Part shown: positions 8,224 through 15,528 of the stretch, piece after piece
Position numbering within the stretch: the stretch's first letter is position 1
How the letters are laid out: each line of letters begins with the position of its first letter
Origin: JAPLZH01 sp964450345
Lineage (GTDB): Bacteria; Patescibacteriota; Minisyncoccia; Phycocordibacterales; PALSA-1337
NCBI GenBank assembly: GCA_964450345.1
Contig: CAYVEL010000004.1
Coordinates: 1 to 49,472 of the forward strand
Length of the DNA stretch: 49,472 nt
Direction of reading: 5' to 3'
Program-made: the position numbers and the translations under genes
The notes under the pieces: generated by a model
Told to the model about the DNA's origin: nothing
The model's input: only the letters and a program-made list of their open reading frames with translations
Databases searched by the model: none

Positions 8224-8252
8224 ATTATAGAATATTAAGTCATATTTTGCAA
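8224..8252 (-). promoter_or_regulatory. Promoter of rpmA
   Basis: Minus strand: TTGCAA (8247-8252), 17-base spacer, TATAAT (8224-8229). The predicted leader is about 17-20 nt with no Shine-Dalgarno. Confidence 0.75.
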
Positions 8253-8369
8253 GTCTAAAATCATTATTTAGCCATATATAGTCATGTTTGTGGCTATATA
8301 TTAGTTTTTATCTATATTTTACATATATTTATTAGTATTTTAGGACAAGCCTGTATTATCTGGATATCC

Positions 8370-8714
8370 ATGCATATTAAACAAATGAAGAGTGTTGGTG
8401 TGGTTATGTTTTTACGCTCTATAAGCTTAATTTTATCTATTATGTTACTTTGTATGCTTATTAAGATAAAGTCTTTAGATAGGGGAGATTTAAGCCTTAT
8501 GGAGTTTAATAGAAATGACTTACTAAATGATTTTGGAAAGAAAATTGTAGGAAAATCAGTCTATTCTAAGTCATCTTTTAAGTATTCTTTACCTTGGTGT
8601 GCTACAGGTGACAGAACTAAGATCGAGAATTTAGGAATTTTAACTAGGGTGGGGGAGCTTTCGGAAGGGAACTTTACAAAGTCTAAGAACTGTTTTGGAG
8701 AAATGGCTCAATAA
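8370..8714 (+). CDS. Small membrane-anchored hypothetical protein
   Basis: I do not recognise this 114-residue product. It has one strongly hydrophobic segment near the N-terminus (SISLILSIMLLCMLI, about 17-31) and a polar remainder with two cysteines (PWCATGDR and KNCFGE). In-frame ATGs at codons 6 and 13 could be the true start. It has no recognisable promoter and no Shine-Dalgarno. It could be a genuine small envelope protein of this lineage or a chance reading frame; coding-like composition favours the former only weakly. Confidence 0.4.
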   Translation: MHIKQMKSVGVVMFLRSISLILSIMLLCMLIKIKSLDRGDLSLMEFNRNDLLNDFGKKIVGKSVYSKSSFKYSLPWCATGDRTKIENLGILTRVGELSEGNFTKSKNCFGEMAQ

Positions 8715-8747
8715 AGCCATATAAATAGCTTTTTCTCTCTTTATCTA

Positions 8748-8777
8748 TTGACATTCATTACCAAAGTATGATACTAT
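8748..8777 (+). promoter_or_regulatory. Promoter of the lytic transglycosylase-like gene
   Basis: TTGACA at 8748-8753, 18-base spacer, then an extended -10 (TGA before TACTAT, 8772-8777). The transcript should begin close to a hairpin at 8785-8802. Confidence 0.75.
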
Positions 8778-8784
8778 ACTCTTG

Positions 8785-8802
8785 TGAGACGGTAACGTCT
8801 CA
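8785..8802 (+). other. 5'-end RNA hairpin of the transglycosylase mRNA
   Basis: A perfect 7-bp stem TGAGACG/CGTCTCA with a GTAA loop lies right at the predicted 5' end of the transcript, 9 bases before the ATG. Placement suggests mRNA protection or control of translation; this is inference. Confidence 0.55.
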
Positions 8803-8811
8803 TTTTACATT

Positions 8812-9297
8812 ATGATGGAATTAATATCTGGTGCGACGCTAATGGTTTCTGTTGTAGGTGTTCAGATGAAAGCTACAACAAGTGAACTAGGTATAGCTAA
8901 CAGCACACCAGTAGCCCATGCCAGTACAGTAGAGATGTTAGAGAAGGCACAGGCTACTTCGACCGTTGAAATAGTTAAAGACTTAAATGCAGGATTAAAG
9001 GAAAAGGTTAAAACTGTATTTAAAGATGAACCATTACTCGTTCAGATCGCAAAATGCGAATCAGACTTCAGACAGTACGACTCAAAGGGACAAATCCTTA
9101 GGGGTAACGTAAATAAGAAGGATGTGGGCATTATGCAGATTAATGAGGGTTATCACTTAGAGAGATCTAAGGAATTAGGTTTAGACATCTACACAGTAGA
9201 TGGAAACCTAGCCTATGCCAAGCTTATGTATCACGAATTAGGTGGTGCACCTTGGAAAGCTTCATCTCCATGTTGGTCAGCTGTAGCGTACAGATAA
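8812..9297 (+). CDS. Lytic transglycosylase-like (SLT/lysozyme fold) protein
   Basis: Probable peptidoglycan-cleaving enzyme. The C-terminal half shows a lysozyme-like core: IAKCESDFRQYD with the likely catalytic Glu at residue 83, then DVGIMQINEGYH, LAYAKLMYHELGG and PCWSAV at the end. The 161-residue length is short for an SLT enzyme. The N-terminal 40 residues have moderate hydrophobicity (GATLMVSVVGV) and could be a weak signal sequence. ATG codons at 8812 and 8815 are adjacent; neither has a Shine-Dalgarno. It is monocistronic with a clear promoter, a 5' hairpin and a terminator. The stop codon lies inside the 55-base unit duplicated around the next gap, but the reading frame is intact. 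Confidence 0.8.
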   Translation: MMELISGATLMVSVVGVQMKATTSELGIANSTPVAHASTVEMLEKAQATSTVEIVKDLNAGLKEKVKTVFKDEPLLVQIAKCESDFRQYDSKGQILRGNVNKKDVGIMQINEGYHLERSKELGLDIYTVDGNLAYAKLMYHELGGAPWKASSPCWSAVAYR

Positions 9298-9311
9298 AAC
9301 TTAAAAATAAA

Positions 9312-9346
9312 AATCAAAGAAGCGGGGAAACCCGCTTTTTTGATTG
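9312..9346 (+). terminator. Terminator of the transglycosylase-like gene
   Basis: Stem AAGCGGG/CCCGCTT (loop GAAA) extended by AATCAAA/TTTGATT with one mismatch and followed by Ts. The same sequence occurs again after the gap because of the 55-base duplication. Confidence 0.85.
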
Positions 9347-9347
9347 C

Positions 9348-9447
9348 NNNNNNNNNNNNNNNNNNNNNNNNNNNNNNNNNNNNNNNNNNNNNNNNNNNNN
9401 NNNNNNNNNNNNNNNNNNNNNNNNNNNNNNNNNNNNNNNNNNNNNNN
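9348..9447. other. Assembly gap (100 N)
   Basis: Exactly 100 N between two identical 55-base sequences (9293-9347 and 9448-9502). The true distance may be negative, i.e. overlapping contig ends left unmerged. Confidence 0.97.
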
Positions 9448-9502
9448 GATAAAACTTAAAAATAAAAATCAAAGAAGCGGGGAAACCCGCTTTTTTGATT
9501 GC
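9448..9502 (+). repeat. Exact 55-base duplicate of 9293-9347
   Basis: Identical to the 55 bases before the N gap, including the terminator hairpin. Length and placement fit a de Bruijn graph overlap (k = 55) rather than a biological repeat. Confidence 0.9.
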
Positions 9503-9557
9503 CTAATTTAGTTTGGATTTAGTCCATGACTTCCTTCTCATGGTGATTTTCTTGCTG

Positions 9558-9586
9558 TTTACTAACTCTATTTTATATGATATAAT
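9558..9586 (+). promoter_or_regulatory. Promoter of the 88-residue hypothetical gene
   Basis: TTTACT at 9558-9563, 17-base spacer, TATAAT at 9581-9586. The predicted leader of about 75 nt contains a hairpin CGTCTT/AAGACG. Confidence 0.7.
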
Positions 9587-9668
9587 AAATTAGTTGATGA
9601 AATGTTAGTAATCGACCGGTATACGTCTTCCGTAAAGACGAAGTTAGTTCATTGAGAAAGTAACTGTT

Positions 9669-9935
9669 ATGGCAGAGAATAAAATGAGTGATAGAAGACT
9701 TGCAGAAGTTGCATTGGCTTTTCTTCAAAACAAAATGGAGACCGGGGGACACTTGGTGCTAAATCCCAAAGAAGTTGTTCGCGATGTGAAAAACAATGCG
9801 GGGAAACTTGGGGTTAGTGCTGTTGAGGCAGCAATGCTCGCTAAGATTCTTTATGAAAAGGCTTACGAGAAAACTATGGATGAACTCGAACGAGTTATTG
9901 ACCCAAGTCGTGTTGGTTCTGATGAAATGGCTTAG
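9669..9935 (+). CDS. Small hypothetical protein, helical and charged
   Basis: I do not recognise this 88-residue, cytosolic-looking protein. It begins MAENKMSDRRLAEVALAF and is likely all-helical (VSAVEAAMLAKILYEKAYEK), with an acidic C-terminus. Codon use (GTT/GCA/CGT, GGG) and GC are higher than the flanking genes. The transcript is unusual: a leader of about 75 nt with a hairpin, the short reading frame, then a roughly 170-nt 3' untranslated part with another hairpin (CGAAGAA/TTCTTCG, near 9984-10002) before the terminator. The coding part covers only half of the predicted RNA, so a dual-function or regulatory RNA is possible. No Shine-Dalgarno. Confidence 0.65.
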   Translation: MAENKMSDRRLAEVALAFLQNKMETGGHLVLNPKEVVRDVKNNAGKLGVSAVEAAMLAKILYEKAYEKTMDELERVIDPSRVGSDEMA

Positions 9936-10101
9936 GCTTAACTCGCTAAAATGTTTACAATGTTTGTCTTTAACAGAATAGGTCGAAGAACTAGTTTCTT
10001 CGTAAAGGGATAAATCCGGTTTGAAATTAGTCGATCCGCTTTAGCTGATCTACGTTTACTCAAATCTAAGAGAATAAGAACCCGCGCCTCTCTGTTTTTG
10101 T

Positions 10102-10134
10102 GGGCCCTCGAGCGATAAGCTTGGGGGTCCTTTT
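10102..10134 (+). terminator. Terminator of the 88-residue hypothetical gene
   Basis: A 12-pair stem including G-U pairs (10102-10113 with 10119-10130, loop GATAA), followed by TTTT. Confidence 0.75.
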
Positions 10135-10140
10135 AATTTC

Positions 10141-10518
10141 GTTCCTTTTATACGAGACCATGAAGATTGAGGGAAGTAGTGTTCTCTTTAATACGATCAT
10201 TAGTTTTTAAATCATAGATTTTAGTAATTTTTAGTTTTTTGAATTTAGTTTAATTATTTTAAAAATATATTTATAAATTTTTATCTAAGTTTAGATAAAG
10301 AGTAGTTAAAGTTTCTTATTTTTAATTTAGAATTTTTTATTAAAATTTTATCTAAAACCAATTAGTCTTAATTTAGTAAAAAATAGTTAAAAACCGGAAG
10401 GGGAAGTTCTTTATTTGAATATAGAGCCTGCTATATATAAAACATAAGCACGTCGCACAATATATCTTTTACGCAAGTATGTTATGCGACATCTGTATAT
10501 AAAGCATGTGTTAGTTAT
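10141..10518. other. Gene-free, very AT-rich stretch
   Basis: About 380 bases with no credible coding region. From about 10200 to 10395 it is almost pure A/T, with a perfect inverted repeat TTTATCTAA/TTAGATAAA (10280-10288 with 10291-10299). The right end holds GTCGCA repeats. An origin or a mobile-element scar was considered, but no DnaA-box cluster (TTATCCACA) and no dnaA or dnaN gene is present. Confidence 0.6.
10452..10490. repeat. Inverted repeat with GTCGCA arms, left of the nuclease-like gene
   Basis: GTCGCACAA at 10452-10460 and its near reverse complement TTATGCGAC at 10482-10490 (one mismatch in nine). The same GTCGCACAA word recurs at 11266 on the other side of the gene. Confidence 0.7.
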
Positions 10519-11154
10519 TTAAGCCCTCTGCTTTAAAGGTTTCTTTGTTTGGCAGAATCTTTTAAATTCTTCATACCCTATTACTGTCTGATTTTTGTTT
10601 GGCTTAATTATTTTATTTAAGATTACTTTCTTTATCTCCTCTTCAGATATATCTTTGTTAACTATTACGAATATAATTTTATGTTGGCTTAATACTGAAT
10701 TCTTATATAGTCTGAACTTATTATTTAAACATCCCAGAAGATTTCTCTTATCCTTGGGGTTTATGATGTCTATTAGACAGTCTCCATCGTCAGTCTTTAT
10801 AGAGAAATCAGCTTTAGTTCTTTTGTCGTCCATAACAGAGTAATTAGTCTGAACAAATGGCTTGCCGAACATCTCACACAGGTAGGTATATACCTCTAAT
10901 TCAGCCTTGCGGGCCTGTTTTGCGATAACCTTAGCACGCTCAGAACTATGTTCTCCTTTGGTGAAATCTTTCGGACCTTTGAGTCCTAGATCAGCTCTTA
11001 GTTTAGGTAAACCACCGAAGTTTCGCTGAATTTGTCTTGATGATGGTAAATAATGATACTTATCTATTTCAATTGATGTTGGATATCTTCCAAAATCAGC
11101 TCGAAATTTTTCAAAGCCAATTTTAATTTTTTCTTTTGTCCATTTAATACCCAT
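10519..11154 (-). CDS. Homing-endonuclease-associated repeat protein with a nuclease-like domain
   Basis: Residues about 3-58 resemble the homing endonuclease-associated repeat, a DNA-reading module (WTKEKIKIGFEKFRADFGRYP, here listed in parts: WTKEKIKIG, FRADFGRYP, then RNFGGLPKLRADLGL). Residues about 85-160 look like a PD-(D/E)XK or very-short-patch-repair-type fold: a helix with E87, a strand with D116 (KADFSI), then DCLIDII (D129) and a strand KIIFVIV. The canonical lysine after the second acid is not obvious, so catalysis is uncertain. It is AT-rich like its surroundings, stands alone and lies between copies of GTCGCACAA. It may be a stand-alone selfish or defence nuclease. Confidence 0.6.
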   Translation of the reverse strand: MGIKWTKEKIKIGFEKFRADFGRYPTSIEIDKYHYLPSSRQIQRNFGGLPKLRADLGLKGPKDFTKGEHSSERAKVIAKQARKAELEVYTYLCEMFGKPFVQTNYSVMDDKRTKADFSIKTDDGDCLIDIINPKDKRNLLGCLNNKFRLYKNSVLSQHKIIFVIVNKDISEEEIKKVILNKIIKPNKNQTVIGYEEFKRFCQTKKPLKQRA

Positions 11155-11265
11155 TTTATTTTAAAAACTATTTAGTGATTTTTATGTAAATTAATATAAC
11201 GAAGATAAGTATGGGATGCGTTAAGATTTACTAATATTAACTGAAAGTACTTATTTGCATTAGAT

Positions 11266-11280
11266 GTCGCACAACGCGAC
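11266..11280. repeat. GTCGC...GCGAC repeat right of the nuclease-like gene
   Basis: GTCGC/GCGAC with loop ACAAC. It contains the same GTCGCACAA word as the left flank (10452), and TAGATGTCGCA here matches the reverse complement of the left copy's right arm. Confidence 0.65.
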
Positions 11281-11311
11281 TAACTAATTCTATACTATAT
11301 AGACTTTAATG

Positions 11312-11336
11312 AAAGCTCTATTGTGGATAGAGCTTT
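11312..11336. terminator. Hairpin between the nuclease-like gene and the DUF1653 gene
   Basis: Stem AAAGCTCTA/TAGAGCTTT with a 7-base loop. A short T run is present on neither side beyond the stem, so its direction and strength are uncertain. Confidence 0.5.
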
Positions 11337-11343
11337 AAACTAA

Positions 11344-11376
11344 AACAGCACCGTTTTTTGGAGTGCTGTTTTTTGT
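11344..11376. terminator. Terminator downstream of the DUF1653 gene
   Basis: Stem AACAGCAC/GTGCTGTT (11344-11351 with 11363-11370), followed on the plus strand by six Ts. On the minus strand, the direction of the adjacent gene, it is followed by TTTTAG. Probably bidirectional. Confidence 0.65.
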
Positions 11377-11380
11377 AGTT

Positions 11381-11692
11381 TTACTTATTTATTTTACTTT
11401 TAATTGTCTTTAATTCATCTATTACTTTCTGATCAGTGATCTTAGTGAATCTAGGAATCTCTCGCTCACCCCTACTGACAGTGTCGAAGAACATCTCTAT
11501 CGGTCTCGCATAAAAATCAGCATTACCAATAAAGTCACTCTTATAAAGAGGTTTATATATTACGAGTAGAACACCCTCCTCTTCAGTATGTTTCGAAACA
11601 CCCAGCACTTCATAAGCATAATTATTTATAGGGCCATTCACGTCATGCTTATTATGGTAGTAGAATCCTTTCTCGATATTTTTTGTGTTCAT
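11381..11692 (-). CDS. DUF1653 family protein
   Basis: The 103-residue product contains the block KGFYYHNKHDVNGPINNYAY, typical of DUF1653, a small family of unknown function also described as a domain of about 60-70 residues. EVLGVSKHTEEEGVLLVIYKPLY and the acidic PIEMFFDTV segment continue the match. It is likely cytosolic with no signal peptide. It is transcribed alone; the ATG follows an A/T-rich leader with no Shine-Dalgarno. Confidence 0.85.
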   Translation of the reverse strand: MNTKNIEKGFYYHNKHDVNGPINNYAYEVLGVSKHTEEEGVLLVIYKPLYKSDFIGNADFYARPIEMFFDTVSRGEREIPRFTKITDQKVIDELKTIKSKINK

Positions 11693-11715
11693 ATTTTTTA
11701 AATTTTTCTATTTAA

Positions 11716-11738
11716 AAACCACTCTTTAGAAGTGGTTT
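11716..11738 (-). terminator. Terminator of the small membrane protein gene (11750-12070)
   Basis: Stem AAACCACT/AGTGGTTT (11716-11723 with 11731-11738), extended on the minus strand by a run of five Ts. Confidence 0.65.
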
Positions 11739-11749
11739 GAAAATTATTT

Positions 11750-12070
11750 TTAATAAGGATTAGCTCTTGGAGCTCCGCTCTGTATGTCTGTAGGTTCGCC
11801 ATTTTTCATCTTTTTTAGATTGTCTATTGATGGCTCCCAAATTAAATCTAGAAAAATATCATTGTATAAATATTTAGCTGGTCTCTCTAAGTATCTTTCC
11901 CAAACAGTAACGGTAACAGCTTTTACATATCCGAAATTTTTCTTGCTCTGATCTGATTCAATTGCTCCTTTTATATCTATACCAATATAACTCAATACTG
12001 CGATTCCAATAGCGATAAGAATGATTAATTGGAGTAAACTTAGACCTGCTTTCTTACTTAATTTGTTCAT
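11750..12070 (-). CDS. Single-pass membrane hypothetical protein
   Basis: A 106-residue protein with a short basic N-terminus (MNKLSKKAG) and one transmembrane helix (LSLLQLIILIAIGIAVLSYI, about 11-30), then a soluble part with KAVTVTVWERYLERPAKYLY and a polar tail. The N-terminus resembles type IV pilin-like leaders in shape, but it lacks the expected Gly-Phe-Thr-Leu-Ile-Glu signature, so I do not call it a pilin. It lies 28 bases downstream of the M23 peptidase gene on the same strand and is probably co-transcribed with it. Confidence 0.65.
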   Translation of the reverse strand: MNKLSKKAGLSLLQLIILIAIGIAVLSYIGIDIKGAIESDQSKKNFGYVKAVTVTVWERYLERPAKYLYNDIFLDLIWEPSIDNLKKMKNGEPTDIQSGAPRANPY

Positions 12071-12098
12071 AGATACTTATATAATACTATCTTATATA

Positions 12099-13418
12099 CT
12101 AATTTTGAAGGTATGACAGTGGATTAAGATATGCTGTTTTATCAGCAATAGGAATCGTAGCATTCTTACAATAGATACTTCGATCAAACTTCTGAATCTT
12201 AACACCGGCTGTAGCATATACACCAAAATGTAAATGTGGGCCTGTAGAATATCCTGTATTTCCGCTTAGACCTATAATTTCTCCAGCACTTATTTTCTGA
12301 CCAGCTATAACATTAACTGATGATAGATGTCCGTATAAAGTAGATAGACCATTTGGGTGATTTATAAAGACCCATTTACCATAAGAATAACAGCCTGGAT
12401 ATATGTCTGTATTACCTGTTCCAGCTACTGTTCCGCCGAGCGCAGCCTTAACAGGTGTTCCTATGACAGCAGCGAAATCTACTCCTGTGTGACCACTTCC
12501 GTTATATATTTGAGGATTTTGAGTGGCGAATGATGTGTTGCCGAAGTACTGTGTAATAATAACTTTATCTAGAGGCCACTTTAATATTCCAGCACCAATT
12601 TTAGGTAGACTCTTTGGATCAATGGCTATTTTAATAGCTGCTTCATATAAAGATATTTCTGATTCAAAAGCCTCTTTAGCTTTCTTTTTTTCAGCTAATA
12701 TTTTTTGGTAATTTGATTCTTTTTGTTTTGTGTCGGTAAGGATTTTTGAGGTTTGAGTTTTTGTTTCTAAAACAGAATTATTCTGGTTTTGTAACATTTT
12801 CTTCATATTACCGAAATCTTTTTTCTTACTTTCAGCGCTAAGTTTAATCTTTTCGATTGCGTTTTTCTCAGCTTCTATTTCAGAAATTCTTTCTTGAAGA
12901 CTCTCCTGTAATACATTCATTTTATCTACCTCATCAAAAGATTCTGATATGGTATTTTGGCCAAGTAAGATTTCTAAAACTCCTTTAGATTGAGCCTCAT
13001 TTAATTTTGCTAGAGATACGGCTATTATTTTTTTATCATCAGCAATATTCTCCTCACTATTATCTATTTGATCATTTAGATCCTCGATCTCATAAGTTAA
13101 TTTATCTATTTTAGCTTTAGTTAACTTAATATCTTTTTCAAGTTTCTTTTGAGATTCTGTTAAGGTATTTATCGTGCCGGTTAAATTTTTAGCTTCAGAT
13201 TGGGTTTTTAAAACTTTCTTTTCGTACTCTTTAATTTCAGCTTCCAGTGCATCTATCTGATCTGCTTTCTCGCTTATTTTTTGTTTTAATAAATCAATAG
13301 TATCAGCTTTAGCAATTCCAGGTCTGCCATTAGAAAAACCAACACACAAAGTGAGCGTAAGTATCAATAGGAAAATAAAGGAAAATTTCTGTTTGAGATT
13401 ATAATTTTCCGAGCGCAT
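12099..13418 (-). CDS. M23 (LytM) family metallopeptidase with coiled coil, EnvC-like
   Basis: Envelope protein that either cleaves or regulates cleavage of peptidoglycan cross-links. Of its 439 residues, about 15-38 form a signal segment (FSFIFLLILTLTLCVGFS). Residues about 40-260 are a long coiled coil rich in K/E/L/I, and the C-terminal LytM domain keeps the zinc ligands: GHTGVDFAA (H, D), LYGHLSS and HLHFGVY. This layout matches EnvC/NlpD-type and other CPR M23 proteins; intact ligands suggest an active peptidase. Its ATG lies 20 bases inside the end of gltX, so the two are translationally coupled. Confidence 0.92.
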   Translation of the reverse strand: MRSENYNLKQKFSFIFLLILTLTLCVGFSNGRPGIAKADTIDLLKQKISEKADQIDALEAEIKEYEKKVLKTQSEAKNLTGTINTLTESQKKLEKDIKLTKAKIDKLTYEIEDLNDQIDNSEENIADDKKIIAVSLAKLNEAQSKGVLEILLGQNTISESFDEVDKMNVLQESLQERISEIEAEKNAIEKIKLSAESKKKDFGNMKKMLQNQNNSVLETKTQTSKILTDTKQKESNYQKILAEKKKAKEAFESEISLYEAAIKIAIDPKSLPKIGAGILKWPLDKVIITQYFGNTSFATQNPQIYNGSGHTGVDFAAVIGTPVKAALGGTVAGTGNTDIYPGCYSYGKWVFINHPNGLSTLYGHLSSVNVIAGQKISAGEIIGLSGNTGYSTGPHLHFGVYATAGVKIQKFDRSIYCKNATIPIADKTAYLNPLSYLQN

Positions 13419-14733
13419 ATTTAATTCTGTTTAAAGTCTCATCTTTACCCAGAATTGCTGATAGTCTGAATGGATCAGGTGACTGATCACGACCAGATAA
13501 TGCGTATCTTATAGGCCAAAGCACATTTCCCTTCCCAACTTTCTCCGCATAAGGCATCAAAGCTTCTTTAATAGTATTTTCAGCTGTCTCAGTATTCCAA
13601 ACTGAACTATCTATCTTCTCGAATATAGAAATAGCCTCATTAAGGTGGGTTTTTGTTCCTTCCACTGTATCTTTTTTCCAAACGATTTTTTCTGTAATTT
13701 CTGTAGGTGCTGATTCAAAATATGAAAGCTCGCCTTTTTCCCTTAAATCAGAAACTTCATTCAGTGTAGATATTCTCTCTAGTGTGACATCTAAGAATAA
13801 GTTTTCGTTTTTTGGATATTTAAAGTCTGTGGGTAAAAATACTTTCAAAGACTTTCTAGAAATTTCTTTAGGAAGAGCTTTAATATATTCTTTATTAAAC
13901 CACTTTAGTTTTTCTTCATTGAATATTGCGCCGCTTTTCTGAACTTTAGATATATCGAAAGCTTCTTCAAGACCTTTCAATGTGAATATTTCCTGATCAG
14001 TTCCAGGGTTCCAGCCTAGTAATGCTAAAAAGTTTACGAAAGCTTCTGGTAAGTAACCTTTCTTTTCATAATCAATTACAGATGTAGCACCATGTCTCTT
14101 AGACATCTTAGATCTATCTGATGCTAGGATTAGAGGAATATGAGCGTATATAGAACGAGGAGCGCCTATTGCTTCCCAGATAAGTATCTGACGAGGAGTG
14201 TTAGAGATATGATCTTCACCACGAATAATATGAGTGACACCCATCTCAATATCATCAACTACGTTTGTAAGGTGGAAAATAGGTTCTTCTAAAGATTTTG
14301 CAATAATAAAATCACCTAAATCTGTGGTGTCAAATTCGATCTCACCTCTGATTAAATCCTGGAATTTAACTTTCTTATTAGGATTTTTAAATCTAATTAC
14401 TTCGGCTCTATCACCTTCTTCTTTTGGTGTTTCTTTAGATATAAAAGCATGACCATCAGCGATAAGCTTTTCAATTGTTTTCTTATACAGAGCGCCTTTT
14501 TCAGACTGTCTATACATTTCTGTATTGTCATACTTTAGTCCAAGCCAAGCTATGCCTTCTAGAATACTTTTCTCAAATTCTTTAGTAGATCTCTGTCTGT
14601 CGGTATCCTCGATTCTTAGTAGGAATTTTCCACCATTTTTACGAGCAAATAAATAGCTAAAAAGAGCAGTTCTAGCTCCTCCTATATGTAAAAATCCGGT
14701 AGGACTTGGTGCGAATCTGGTTATTACGTTCAT
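13399..14733 (-). CDS. gltX: Glutamate-tRNA ligase
   Basis: Class I synthetase for Glu, and probably Gln through transamidation, that charges tRNA. The 444-residue protein has the HIGH region RFAPSPTGFLHIGGARTALF at the N-terminus and KMSKRHGATSV as KMSKS, with a short C-terminal anticodon-binding part. GluRS is commonly 460-490 residues, so this one is compact. A -10 element lies 6 nt before the ATG, and the M23 gene overlaps its 3' end. Confidence 0.96.
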   Translation of the reverse strand: MNVITRFAPSPTGFLHIGGARTALFSYLFARKNGGKFLLRIEDTDRQRSTKEFEKSILEGIAWLGLKYDNTEMYRQSEKGALYKKTIEKLIADGHAFISKETPKEEGDRAEVIRFKNPNKKVKFQDLIRGEIEFDTTDLGDFIIAKSLEEPIFHLTNVVDDIEMGVTHIIRGEDHISNTPRQILIWEAIGAPRSIYAHIPLILASDRSKMSKRHGATSVIDYEKKGYLPEAFVNFLALLGWNPGTDQEIFTLKGLEEAFDISKVQKSGAIFNEEKLKWFNKEYIKALPKEISRKSLKVFLPTDFKYPKNENLFLDVTLERISTLNEVSDLREKGELSYFESAPTEITEKIVWKKDTVEGTKTHLNEAISIFEKIDSSVWNTETAENTIKEALMPYAEKVGKGNVLWPIRYALSGRDQSPDPFRLSAILGKDETLNRIKYALGKL

Positions 14734-14739
14734 AAAAGC

Positions 14740-14745
14740 ATTTTA
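14740..14745 (-). promoter_or_regulatory. -10 element of gltX, leaderless spacing
   Basis: Minus-strand TAAAAT exactly 6 nt before the gltX ATG (14731-14733). No Shine-Dalgarno. Confidence 0.65.
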
Positions 14746-14861
14746 ACATTTTTAGCCTCTTTTTGGAAGAACTTTTATAAATTAAAACCCTGTTCCGTAC
14801 CATTATCTGAGTTAAAAATGGAAACTAGAACCCCCTCTTTTCTGATATCTAGGTTAAAAAG

Positions 14862-14925
14862 ACAAAACAAAAACCGCTTTTCGAGAGACTTACAATCGTC
14901 TCAAGAAAAGCGGTTTTTGTTTTGT
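14862..14925 (-). terminator. Very long bidirectional terminator
   Basis: A perfect 21-bp outer stem (14862-14882 with 14905-14925; core AACCGCTTTTC/GAAAAGCGGTT) plus an inner GAGAC/GTCTC stem. The A/T-rich outer arms give T runs in both directions. It ends the DUF7282-like gene (stop at 14932). Confidence 0.9.
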
Positions 14926-14931
14926 TATTTT

Positions 14932-15450
14932 TTAACCTTTAAATTCTGGAAGCACGTTTAGAGTCTTAAAAGCCTTCATGATTACGCTACCCGCCTTATC
15001 TTTTAGAGTCTCCTCAACTGCTATATCAAACTTCTTATCACTGCCTGTGTCGTTATATAGAACTGCCCAATACTTACCACCGTCAACTGTGTTTTCAGTT
15101 AACATGATTTTACCTGGTCTGATACCTGCATCAAAATACTGATAACCGATAACCTTTCCTGGCTTACCAGCTTCATCTTTCTGTATTACTACGAAACCTG
15201 GTTTAGCTAGCTGAATCTGCTGAACTAATACTGTATTTCCAGAATAATTATCTGAAATTACTAGATTGTTAGCTGTCTTATCAACTATCTGTCCAGTTTG
15301 ATCAACAGGATTTGCACTTGTGTCGTCAGTAGTGCTCTTTGGTTTAACAAAAGCGTAAACTACTACGGCTAGGATAATTACCACAACAGCGATAATTGCT
15401 CCTTTCTGCCAAGCCTTTAATCCACTTGATTCAAATGTATTTGGTTCCAT
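14932..15450 (-). CDS. Membrane-anchored DUF7282-like protein
   Basis: A 172-residue protein with one N-terminal transmembrane helix (GAIIAVVVIILAVVVYAFV, about 17-35) and an extracytoplasmic beta-rich domain. That domain includes KPGFVVIQKDEAGKPGKVIGY, reported here in its parts KPGFVVIQ, GKPGKVIGY and YFDAGIRPGKIML, the arrangement seen in DUF7282 domains of archaeal and CPR surface proteins. Function unknown. It is monocistronic: a TATAAT at 15493-15498 (minus strand) gives a leader of about 40 nt, and a very long terminator follows. Confidence 0.75.
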   Translation of the reverse strand: MEPNTFESSGLKAWQKGAIIAVVVIILAVVVYAFVKPKSTTDDTSANPVDQTGQIVDKTANNLVISDNYSGNTVLVQQIQLAKPGFVVIQKDEAGKPGKVIGYQYFDAGIRPGKIMLTENTVDGGKYWAVLYNDTGSDKKFDIAVEETLKDKAGSVIMKAFKTLNVLPEFKG

Positions 15451-15492
15451 TTTTTTATTTTATGTTAATAGTTAGAAATAACTATTGATATA

Positions 15493-15498
15493 ATTATA
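15493..15498 (-). promoter_or_regulatory. -10 element of the DUF7282-like gene
   Basis: Minus-strand TATAAT preceded by an unconvincing -35. It lies 42 bases before the ATG, so this gene has an ordinary leader. Confidence 0.5.
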
Positions 15499-15528
15499 CC
15501 ACTTAAAAACTAATTAGATAGCAAATTA

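Noticed and set aside
10141..10518. Replication origin in the AT-rich tract
   Set aside because: No cluster of TTATCCACA-type DnaA boxes and no dnaA, dnaN or rpmH nearby; AT-richness alone is not enough.
14800..14860. Direct repeat TATCTGAGTTAAAAA / TATCTAGGTTAAAAA
   Set aside because: Imperfect, two copies only, no associated gene or signal.
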